Below are positions 1-5,409 of a stretch of 8,214 nucleotides of DNA, one piece after another. Position numbers and translations under genes: made by a program. Numbering within the stretch: position 1 is the first letter of the stretch; each line of letters starts with the position of its first letter. The stretch comes from Acidobacteria bacterium UBA6911 (GTDB taxonomy: Bacteria; Acidobacteriota; UBA6911), in assembly GCA_002451015.1 (NCBI GenBank), contig DKBB01000262.1, positions 8,738 to 16,951 of the forward strand, read 5' to 3'. Below the pieces are notes generated by a model. That model ran no database searches and was not told the DNA's origin. It saw nothing but the letters and a program-made list of their open reading frames with translations.

Positions 1-821
1 TATTCCCACGCCGAAACATTCCGGACGGGGAACTTGTCCGTCTGCCGCTGGAAAGTCCAGGGTATGAAAGCCAGGAATCCCCCGGTCCGGTCCTGGAGGC
101 TGCGGACAATCCGTAGATGTTCGATGATTTCTTCCGGCTTCTCCTCCGATCCGATAACAATGTTGGCGCTTCCCGGAAGGTTTTCCTCGTGACAGGTTTC
201 CATAACCTGCACCCATTCGGATACGGACACTTTGGCAGGCGATAGAATCGCGCGCACCCGGTCGCTCAGGATTTCGGCTCCCGCTCCGGGCACCGAATCC
301 ATGCCGGCGGTTTTGAGTTTCCGGACGACGTCGCGCAGGGGCAGGCGCGTTTGCCGGTGCATTTCCATTAATTCTCCAGGTGAAAAAGCGCGAATGTGTA
401 TATGTTTCCCCAGGGTGCTTTTCACCGCATGCAGAACGTCGAGATAGAAATCGAACGGAATATTCGGATTGATGCCCCCCTGCAGAAACATCTGGTCCGC
501 CCCCACTGCGATAGCCCGGCGCATTAGGTCCAGAATTTCTTCAATTGAAAGAACTTTTGCGGATTCGGAATCCTCAGGATTGTGAAAACTGCAAAACGAA
601 CATTGCACCCTGCAGTACCGGGTATAGTTGATAATCCGAAACATGGTATAGGAAACTATGGACGGATTATGCAGACGGTCGCGGGTTTCACGGGCTGCAG
701 CGATCACTTTCAAAGGGTCTGCCGCGGTGTACAGTTCAAGCGCCTCGCCAGGGGTGATCCGCTCTCCCGAGAGAGCCTTTTCCAGGATATGATCGGTCGG
801 CTCGGATTTGAAAATATTCAT
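1..821 (-). CDS. MqnC-like radical SAM enzyme (cyclic dehypoxanthinyl futalosine synthase family), C-terminus cut by window edge
   Basis: Reading the minus strand from ATG at 821 gives 273 codons with no stop before the window edge. The protein has a radical SAM cluster motif CX3CX2C (Cys70, Cys74, Cys77, in [11 protein letters not shown]). Downstream come an LQGGINP loop (about 113-119), an SVPGAGAEI segment (176-184) and FIPWTFQ (252-258). This order and the FIPWTF motif are typical of MqnC, the futalosine-pathway enzyme that cyclises dehypoxanthine futalosine during menaquinone synthesis; the related MqnE usually has FIPLAF there. A 4Fe-4S cluster and SAM are expected cofactors in the cytoplasm. 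It departs from usual MqnC: the stretch normally containing a GHxET-type motif reads [11 protein letters not shown] (217-227), and the cluster motif ends CSF rather than CAF. It may therefore be a paralogue with another substrate. A weak AAGG lies about 12 bases before the start. About 100 residues are probably missing. Family is fairly sure; exact reaction is not. Confidence 0.8.
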   Translation of the reverse strand, partial: MNIFKSEPTDHILEKALSGERITPGEALELYTAADPLKVIAAARETRDRLHNPSIVSYTMFRIINYTRYCRVQCSFCSFHNPEDSESAKVLSIEEILDLMRRAIAVGADQMFLQGGINPNIPFDFYLDVLHAVKSTLGKHIHIRAFSPGELMEMHRQTRLPLRDVVRKLKTAGMDSVPGAGAEILSDRVRAILSPAKVSVSEWVQVMETCHEENLPGSANIVIGSEEKPEEIIEHLRIVRSLQDRTGGFLAFIPWTFQRQTDKFPVRNVSAWE

Positions 822-852
822 AGTCTGGGAGATACCTTCATAAAAGCTTATC

Positions 853-858
853 ATTTTA
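853..858 (-). promoter_or_regulatory. Candidate -10 element for the MqnC-like gene
   Basis: On the minus strand TAAAAT matches the sigma70 -10 consensus at five of six bases and lies about 30 bases before the ATG at 821. The best -35 candidates 17-18 bases upstream (TTTCCC or TTTTCC) are poor, so this is only a tentative promoter. Confidence 0.25.
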
Positions 859-1060
859 ATCCATACGGCGCTCAGGGGAAAATAATTGCGCGGTATTTCT
901 TATGAAGCCTTGTTTTTTCGCTTCCCATGCCCCGCCAAGATATAAGCAAAGAGGCGGATACGCGTGTGGGAGATGCAGGTTAAGAATTTGATGGGATATA
1001 TGGTACCGTTCGAATAGAATAGGGATAACTCCAATCGACTGTTTCCGGGCAAGGGGAACC

Positions 1061-1894
1061 ATGAGCGCTATTGTTCCATTTACCAAGAACTCTAAATCGA
1101 AAGGTCTTCAACGGATACAGGCAACGTATACGGTGCGGGATATAAGCCGCCAATTCGGTCTGAGTGAAAGCTCCATTCGCCGGTGGACGCGAAAAGGTTT
1201 TATCCAGTCGGTTAACGAAACTCCCGGGGGGGAAATACGGTACGATTTTAAGGCGCTGACCCAATTCCGTCGGATCCGGGAACTTCGGAATCGAGGTTTG
1301 ACGATACGCCAGGTTGAATTGGAGCTGCACGGCCAGCTGAACCTGTTCCCCGAAAGCGGCGGCAGACTGATACGGCTGCCTATCCGGCGATCCCCTTTCG
1401 AAGAAGCACTGCTCCTGCACGAGAAGGGAGATGAAAATGCCGTAAAAATGTACCAGCTCGCCATTCTGCAGGGGGAATGCGTCGCCGACGCCTATTGCAA
1501 TCTTGGAATTCTGGAATTCGATAATAATGCAATACCCGGAGCCTTCGATCATTTTACGAACGCCCTGAAGTACGATCCGAGACATTTCGAATCTCATTTC
1601 AATCTGGCGCATCTGTACTTCGAGGCCGGGGACTACAGACTTGCGCGTCTCCACTATGAGATTTCTGCGGTATTGGAACCGAATTCCACCGGGGTTTATT
1701 ATAATCTGGGACTGATATATGCCGTAAGCGGAGAACTCACCGAGGCAATTGAAGCCCTTAATAAAGCGAAAGAAAATTCAACCGGCGAGGAACGGATCCA
1801 GGTCGAGGAGCTTTTGTCGAATCTGGAAAAAGCGGCCAGGGACGACAGGCAGATAAAAGATCCGCAAGAACTCCTCCCGGAGAAAGAACACTAG
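1061..1894 (+). CDS. MerR-type helix-turn-helix regulator fused to TPR repeats
   Basis: The 277-residue protein has two parts. Residues about 21-90 form a MerR-type winged helix: YTVRDISRQFGLSESSIRRW is the helix-turn-helix, GFIQSV the turn into the wing, and YDFKALTQFRRIRELRNRGLTIRQV the second helical pair that MerR proteins use to reach DNA. Residues about 111-242 hold roughly four tetratricopeptide repeats, seen in AYCNLGILEFDNNAIPGAF, HFNLAHLYFEAGDYRLA and YYNLGLIYAVSGELTEA; these usually bind proteins or peptides. The tail (243-277) is charged and probably flexible. It lacks the long dimerisation coil and Cys-rich effector region of classic MerR proteins, so the signal it senses is probably a protein partner (inference). 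It should act in the cytoplasm on DNA. AAGGGG at 1051-1056 is a ribosome binding site four bases before the ATG. It is divergent from the MqnC-like gene and precedes the dehydrogenase in the same direction; its targets are unknown. Confidence 0.85.
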   Translation: MSAIVPFTKNSKSKGLQRIQATYTVRDISRQFGLSESSIRRWTRKGFIQSVNETPGGEIRYDFKALTQFRRIRELRNRGLTIRQVELELHGQLNLFPESGGRLIRLPIRRSPFEEALLLHEKGDENAVKMYQLAILQGECVADAYCNLGILEFDNNAIPGAFDHFTNALKYDPRHFESHFNLAHLYFEAGDYRLARLHYEISAVLEPNSTGVYYNLGLIYAVSGELTEAIEALNKAKENSTGEERIQVEELLSNLEKAARDDRQIKDPQELLPEKEH

Positions 1895-1920
1895 TCCGAC
1901 CGGGCAAGAAGACCACAAGG

Positions 1921-1951
1921 TTGCGAACCAGAACAACTCCCCCAATATATT
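1921..1951 (+). promoter_or_regulatory. Possible MerR-type promoter (long spacer) upstream of the dehydrogenase
   Basis: TTGCGA at 1921-1926 and TATATT at 1946-1951 resemble -35 and -10 elements separated by 19 bases. Two bases over the sigma70 optimum is the spacing characteristic of promoters activated by MerR proteins through DNA untwisting, and the gene just upstream encodes a MerR-type head. I see no clear dyad in the spacer, which such operators usually have. A second weak candidate, CTGAAA (1984-1989) with GATAAT (2005-2010), has a short 15-base spacer. Confidence 0.22.
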
Positions 1952-2041
1952 GCCATTCAGGGATCAGCCGGAAACAGGGAAACCTGAAACGGGATGTTGC
2001 GAAAGATAATACGAACGGGCGGGGCTTTGTCTGTTTGCCGT

Positions 2042-2060
2042 TGAATTTAAATGAAATTCA
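2042..2060. promoter_or_regulatory. Operator-like inverted repeat before the dehydrogenase
   Basis: TGAATTT (2042-2048) and AAATTCA (2054-2060) are perfect seven-base inverted arms around AAATG. The element ends one base before the GGAGG ribosome binding site of the dehydrogenase gene. It is the right size for a dimeric repressor site or a small mRNA hairpin near the translation start. It is AT-rich, so chance is possible. Confidence 0.3.
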
Positions 2061-2061
2061 T

Positions 2062-2066
2062 GGAGG
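2062..2066 (+). promoter_or_regulatory. Ribosome binding site fixing the TTG start of the dehydrogenase
   Basis: GGAGG, continuing as GGAGGTGG to 2069, stands six bases before TTG at 2073. The first in-frame ATG (2091) has no comparable site in front of it, so TTG is the better start. Confidence 0.75.
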
Positions 2067-2072
2067 TGGATC

Positions 2073-3080
2073 TTGCAGGTACCCAAAGAAATGCATGCGA
2101 TGGTTTTAAACGAGCCGGGACAGGCGCTTCAATACCGGGAACTGCCTGTCCCCGAACCGGATTCCGGGCAGGTTCTTGTCAAAGTACACGCGTGCGGGGT
2201 GTGCCGGACCGATTTGCACGTAGTTGACGGAGAATTGCCCGAACCGAAATTGCCGCTAATTCCCGGCCATGAAATCGTGGGAAGTGTTGTCCTCAAAGGT
2301 GCCAATGTGGAATCTATCGAGATCGGGGAAAGAATCGGCATCCCCTGGGTCGGATCAACCTGTGGAGAATGCCGGTTCTGCCGCGAAAAGAAGGAAAATT
2401 TATGCGACAGGCCACTTTTCACCGGGTATACGGTCGACGGCGGGTATGCCGAATATACGGTTGCAGACAGGCGGTATTGTTTTCATTTGCCTCAGAGCTA
2501 TAACGATACGGATGTAGCCCCGCTGTTATGCGCCGGCCTGATTGGATACCGCTCCTACCGCATGGTGGAAAATCGTGCTGAACGGATCGGTATATATGGC
2601 TTCGGAGGGGCAGCCCACATAATTGCCCAGGTGGCTGCCTATCAGGGGAAAAAGGTTTTTGCGTTTACCCGTCCCGGTGATCTTCACGCCCAGCAATTTG
2701 CCCGAAGACTGGGATCGGTCTGGGCTGGCGATTCAACCGAAAATCCTCCGGAGCCTCTGGATGCCGCTATTATTTTTGCCCCGGTGGGCTCCCTGTTGCC
2801 GTCGGCGCTTCGGGCTACGATCAAGGGAGGAATTGTTGTATGCGGGGGCATTCATATGAGCGACATCCCGTCTTTTCCGTACCGGCTTCTGTGGGAGGAG
2901 CGTGAAATACGTTCCGTCGCCAACCTGACGAGGGAGGATGGAGAGGGACTCCTCGCTCTCGCTCCTGAAATTCCGGTGGTGACGGAAACGGAAGTCTTTC
3001 CGCTGAAGCAGGCGAATGAAGCGCTCGACAGGTTGCGGAACGGAAAGCTTCAGGGTGCTGCAGTTCTGACCATGGAATAA
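2073..3080 (+). CDS. Zinc-dependent alcohol dehydrogenase (MDR superfamily, adh_fam_2 type)
   Basis: The 335-residue enzyme is a full-length medium-chain dehydrogenase expected to oxidise alcohols or reduce aldehydes with NAD(P) in the cytoplasm. The GroES-like N-terminal domain carries the catalytic zinc ligands: Cys44 in CGVCRTDLH, His66 in PGHE, and Cys153 in LLCAG. The structural zinc lobe has its four cysteines at 97, 100, 103 and 111 (TCGECRFC, then ENLC). A Rossmann domain begins near 171 with IGIYGFGGAAH, a variant of the usual GxGxxG loop. The combination GFGGAAH, LDAAIIFAPVGSLLP and GIHMSDIP is characteristic of the family modelled as TIGR02822, recognised from memory, whose natural substrate is mostly undefined. 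The start is TTG because of the strong site at 2062-2066; ATG at codon 7 is the alternative. It follows the MerR-TPR gene by 178 bases and converges on metK, 49 bases away. No catalytic residue is missing. Confidence 0.93.
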   Translation: MQVPKEMHAMVLNEPGQALQYRELPVPEPDSGQVLVKVHACGVCRTDLHVVDGELPEPKLPLIPGHEIVGSVVLKGANVESIEIGERIGIPWVGSTCGECRFCREKKENLCDRPLFTGYTVDGGYAEYTVADRRYCFHLPQSYNDTDVAPLLCAGLIGYRSYRMVENRAERIGIYGFGGAAHIIAQVAAYQGKKVFAFTRPGDLHAQQFARRLGSVWAGDSTENPPEPLDAAIIFAPVGSLLPSALRATIKGGIVVCGGIHMSDIPSFPYRLLWEEREIRSVANLTREDGEGLLALAPEIPVVTETEVFPLKQANEALDRLRNGKLQGAAVLTME

Positions 3081-3129
3081 CCACGTTGCATGCTGAACGT
3101 TAGAACGATCCAGGCGCAGCGGTATTTCT

Positions 3130-4269
3130 TTACTCTTCCCAGGGCAGCCCGGGTTTGCCAAAATGCCCGTAGTTAGTCGTTTGGCAATAGATCGGACGAA
3201 GCAGGTTGAATCGTTCAATAATGGCAGCCGGACGAAAATCCATGTCTTTTATGTATGCGGCTGCCGCCCGCTCGTTTCCTGTGCCGAACGTATCCACTTT
3301 AACGGACAATGGTTTGGACATGCCGATGGCGTAAGAAATCTGGATTTCAGCACGACGGGCAATTTTCTGTTTGATCAGCTGTCTTGCAATAAAACGGCAG
3401 AAATACGCTCCGCTGCGGTCCACTTTTGAAGGATCTTTACCGCTGAAGGCGCCGCCCCCATGGCGGCCGGCGCCGCCATAGGTGTCCACAATAATTTTCC
3501 TTCCGGTAACTCCGGCATCCGCCGATGGCCCGCCCAGGATAAAACTTCCGGTCGGATTCACATGAAAGCGTATATCCTTTGTAAACCAGTCGCCCAATAT
3601 GCGCGGCGCCAGAGACTCAGTGACATATGACACGATCTGGTCCCGCGATATGGATTCCGAATGTTGCGGAGAGACGATAACGTCCGTGATGGCGACAGGC
3701 TTGTTATTTTCGTATAAAACGGAGACCTGGGTTTTTCCATCAGGCCTCAACCATGAATAGGATTCGGTTCTGCGGTCGGTGGCCAGTCCCCTGGATAGAC
3801 GGTGTGCCAGGAGAATCGGCAGGGGCATCAATTCAGGGCTTTCATCCGTTGCGTAACCGAACATGATACCCTGGTCGCCTGCGCCCTGTTCGGTATCGAT
3901 CCCTTTGTTGCGGTCGACTCCCTGGGCAATTTCCGAGGATTGCTTGGTTACGAATTGATGAATTGTAACGCCGTCTGCATTGAACGGGGTGGCCGGATCC
4001 GTATAGCCGATGGCGCGGATCGCCCTGCGGGCCACGGCATTGTGATCCACGACGGCATTGGAGGTGATTTCACCTGCAATGATTAGGATGTTTTCCTTGC
4101 AGAGAACTTCGCACGCGACACGGCTTTGAGGGTCCTCCTTCAGGTAAGCGTCGAGAATGGAATCGGCTATATAATCGCATACCTTGTCGGGATGCCCTTC
4201 TGTTACGGATTCCGAAGTAAATATGTATCGGCCGGTAGCGTTGCGTTCAACGGCGTCGGTGTTATTCAT
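3130..4269 (-). CDS. metK: S-adenosylmethionine synthetase (methionine adenosyltransferase)
   Basis: This enzyme makes SAM, phosphate and pyrophosphate from methionine and ATP in the cytoplasm, normally as a tetramer needing Mg and K ions. Counting from ATG at 4269 (379 residues; bacterial MetK is usually 380-400), the hallmarks are FTSESVTEGHPDK near the N-terminus (GHPDK at 25-29), the methionine/ATP signature GAGDQGIMFGYA (129-140), the phosphate-binding glycine-rich loop with GGGAFSGKDPSKVDRS (271-286), and a C-terminal TNYGHFGKP. All three MetK domains are present. The frame is open upstream to GTG 4299 and ATG 4284, but only ATG 4269 has a suitable site (GGAG, nine bases upstream). It is probably transcribed alone from the promoter at 4348-4375. 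I looked for a SAM-I type riboswitch in the leader and did not find one. It ends facing the dehydrogenase gene, with no convincing terminator between them. Confidence 0.97.
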   Translation of the reverse strand: MNNTDAVERNATGRYIFTSESVTEGHPDKVCDYIADSILDAYLKEDPQSRVACEVLCKENILIIAGEITSNAVVDHNAVARRAIRAIGYTDPATPFNADGVTIHQFVTKQSSEIAQGVDRNKGIDTEQGAGDQGIMFGYATDESPELMPLPILLAHRLSRGLATDRRTESYSWLRPDGKTQVSVLYENNKPVAITDVIVSPQHSESISRDQIVSYVTESLAPRILGDWFTKDIRFHVNPTGSFILGGPSADAGVTGRKIIVDTYGGAGRHGGGAFSGKDPSKVDRSGAYFCRFIARQLIKQKIARRAEIQISYAIGMSKPLSVKVDTFGTGNERAAAAYIKDMDFRPAAIIERFNLLRPIYCQTTNYGHFGKPGLPWEE

Positions 4270-4592
4270 CAAAAATTGCTCCATTTCTTCATTGGGCACG
4301 TTCCACGAGTGGCTATTTCATATGCCCTGTTTTCAAATTGCCTCTCTATTTTCTATACTTCTGGGTGCAAGTCAAGGATAGTGAAATCTGATTTCTATCG
4401 ATTCACGGTTGCGTCCGGTCACCGAGAAATTCAATCCGGGATGGAAAATAGCCTGAATCATTCTGTTTCAGTCCTGTTTAAATGAGCCCTGGATAGATGA
4501 AGCGGGGCTTCCTCCGGATCACCCATGTGCGGAAATTCGGGTCGCGATACAGATTTTGTCGCTTTTTGCCGAGTACCGGTTGATCAATATTG
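4270..4592. other. Intergenic region between the Cys/His-cluster gene and metK
   Basis: This 323-base stretch holds the metK promoter candidate and leader at its left side. The rest (about 4380-4592) shows no convincing gene, hairpin terminator or riboswitch. A minus-strand reading frame runs to 4478 past the stop of the neighbouring gene in a different frame, including YRDPNFRTW. It has no start of its own in this stretch, so it is either a frame shadow or the remains of a longer C-terminus. Confidence 0.4.
4348..4375 (-). promoter_or_regulatory. Candidate sigma70-type promoter of metK
   Basis: On the minus strand TTGACT (4375-4370) matches the -35 consensus at five of six bases. GAAAAT (4353-4348) matches the -10 at four of six, with a 16-base spacer. 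Transcription would begin near 4341, giving a leader of about 70 nucleotides before ATG 4269. Confidence 0.45.
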
Positions 4593-5132
4593 TCAATGTA
4601 CGGAATTTTTGTTGCCCTGAGGAAAATGGGGGTCCGGTTTTTCTTCTTCGGCGGCGGCGTAATCCGCTCGGGATTCGATATCCCAATGCTGCGGCTGCTC
4701 GGGAGTAGTCCGGTAAACCTCAATGCAGGCACGGGTATTTCCGTACCAGCTATGAACGATTTCCTGGCGAATGCGGATCTGAAGCTGGTCTCCGAATGTC
4801 CGTACAATCTTAAAAAAGTCGTATTCTGAAATGATGGCTTCAAGATTTATGTTTTCTGAGATCAGGACGGTGATAAAGAGGTTCTCCAGATCGGTTTCCG
4901 TTGCCAGCACCTTGCCGCAGGAATCGGTGTCCCCCTGAAGGAAAATATTATAGCTTTCGTGGCCTTTGCCGCGTGAAATGCGCTGAAAGCGGAAAAGGCT
5001 TTCACATTGAAGGTCGAGGTGCTCGAGCTGGTCGAGGTGCATAGGGCAATATTCGCCCAGATCGGCATTTTCCGGATTGCATACCATACAGGGCGGTTCC
5101 GGTTTTTTGTCGACTGTTTTCTTTGATCGCAT
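4593..5132 (-). CDS. Hypothetical protein with an N-terminal CxxC/CxxH cluster
   Basis: I do not recognise this family. From ATG at 5132 the product is 179 residues, with no signal peptide or membrane segment, so it is probably cytoplasmic. A basic start (MRSKKTVDKK) is followed by PPCMVC and YCPMH, giving Cys15, Cys18, Cys29 and His32, a spacing that could hold one zinc ion. The middle (about 65-145) reads as a compact mixed fold, with NIFLQGDTDSC, LENLFITVLISENINLEAI and IRQEIVHSWYGN. The end (after about 150) is acidic and Pro/Gln-rich and looks disordered. ATG 5132 is chosen because AAAGGA (5138-5143) sits five bases upstream; GTG 5186 would add 18 residues but has its AGGAG touching the start. 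It lies between transketolase and metK on the same strand, with large spacers on both sides, so it is probably its own unit. Function unknown. Confidence 0.65.
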   Translation of the reverse strand: MRSKKTVDKKPEPPCMVCNPENADLGEYCPMHLDQLEHLDLQCESLFRFQRISRGKGHESYNIFLQGDTDSCGKVLATETDLENLFITVLISENINLEAIISEYDFFKIVRTFGDQLQIRIRQEIVHSWYGNTRACIEVYRTTPEQPQHWDIESRADYAAAEEEKPDPHFPQGNKNSVH

Positions 5133-5137
5133 AAGCA

Positions 5138-5143
5138 TCCTTT
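5138..5143 (-). promoter_or_regulatory. Ribosome binding site deciding the start of the Cys/His-cluster gene
   Basis: On the minus strand AAAGGA is followed by five bases and then ATG at 5132. It favours this start over GTG 5186 and over the ATG at 5138, which overlaps the site itself. Confidence 0.55.
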
Positions 5144-5247
5144 CCGGTCGAAGATAATTCTTCCATGCTTCAGGGGTATTGTCCACTCCTGCTAAGAAAA
5201 AGACTCATTATCTCCGGTCCCAGCCGATCGGTCCCCTCGACTGCTTA

Positions 5248-5336
5248 ACTGCCATTCCTTAGGTTTACGGGGAAAAAGCCGGAATGCCCCAGCCTCTGCC
5301 TGGGGCCCCAGCCAGAGGCTGGGGATGAATGGCAGT
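5248..5336. repeat. Inverted repeat ACTGCCATTC / GAATGGCAGT
   Basis: ACTGCCATTC (5248-5257) is exactly complementary to GAATGGCAGT (5327-5336), a ten-base pair of arms about 70 bases apart that enclose the large central palindrome. A second copy of the right-arm core, GGCAGTT (5338-5344), can also pair with AACTGCC (5247-5253). The arms may be the ends of a small mobile repeat or the outer stem of a folded RNA. Confidence 0.5.
5287..5324. repeat. Large near-perfect palindrome between transketolase and its downstream neighbour
   Basis: Arms CCCCAGCCTCTG (5287-5298) and CAGAGGCTGGGG (5313-5324) pair perfectly over 12 bases. The interior contains a further perfect 12-base palindrome, CTGGGGCCCCAG (5300-5311). 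Read another way, the element is two 19-base halves, each a hairpin of CCCCAG, a seven-base loop and CTGGGG. On the minus strand CTTTTT follows about ten bases later (5276-5271), so it could help end transketolase transcription, although the gap is longer than in a standard intrinsic terminator. The form resembles REP-type intergenic repeats. Confidence 0.6.
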
Positions 5337-5345
5337 CGGCAGTTT

Positions 5346-5371
5346 GGGGGCGGAAGCCCCCATGGCTTTTT
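5346..5371 (+). terminator. Possible intrinsic terminator, plus-strand polarity
   Basis: GGGGGC (5346-5351) and GCCCCC (5356-5361) form a very stable stem capped by a GGAA tetraloop, followed by ATGG and CTTTTT to 5371. No gene on the plus strand is seen upstream that needs it, so it may instead be part of the palindromic repeat cluster. On the minus strand the stem is also stable but no T-run follows it. Confidence 0.35.
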
Positions 5372-5377
5372 CCTTCG

Positions 5378-5409
5378 GAAGAATCTCCGACCTACGGTCG
5401 GAGTTCTTC
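5378..5409. terminator. Hairpin overlapping the transketolase stop codon
   Basis: GAAGAA plus CTCCGACC (with T5384 bulged) pairs with GGTCGGAG plus TTCTTC around a TAC loop, giving about 14 base pairs. The minus-strand stop codon TGA (5410-5408) overlaps the outer arm. The T-run ACTTTTT follows on the plus strand (5410-5416). On the transketolase strand the hairpin is followed by A-rich sequence, so it would act as an mRNA 3' stabiliser more than as an intrinsic terminator. Confidence 0.45.

Larger units (their letters stand above)
5271..5373. repeat. Inverted repeat GGAAAAAGCC / GGCTTTTTCC bracketing two hairpins
   Basis: GGAAAAAGCC (5271-5280) is exactly complementary to GGCTTTTTCC (5364-5373). 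Between them lie the palindrome at 5287-5324 and the hairpin at 5346-5361. A transcript could therefore fold as a three-way junction closed by a ten-pair stem. The T-runs in the arms could also serve as terminator tails for the neighbouring hairpins. Confidence 0.5.

Noticed and set aside
988..1020. Promoter for the MerR-TPR gene using TTGATG and TAGAAT
   Set aside because: The spacer is 21 bases, too long for sigma70 and beyond even the MerR-type spacing; no better pair was seen in 822-1060.
980..1654. Long minus-strand open frame opposite the regulator gene
   Set aside because: It is fully antisense to a clear MerR-TPR coding region, has no recognisable domain or ribosome binding site, and its composition is that of a frame shadow.
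3081..3129. Terminator between the converging dehydrogenase and metK genes
   Set aside because: ACGTT (3083-3087) and AACGT (3096-3100) give only a five-pair stem with an eight-base loop and no T-run.
4300..4477. SAM riboswitch in the metK leader
   Set aside because: I found none of the conserved SAM-I core sequence or its stems with a terminator, and the leader predicted from the promoter is only about 70 nucleotides. A covariance-model search would settle it.
4126..4485. Plus-strand open frame across the metK start and promoter
   Set aside because: It is antisense to the metK N-terminus, has no ribosome binding site, and shows no family features.
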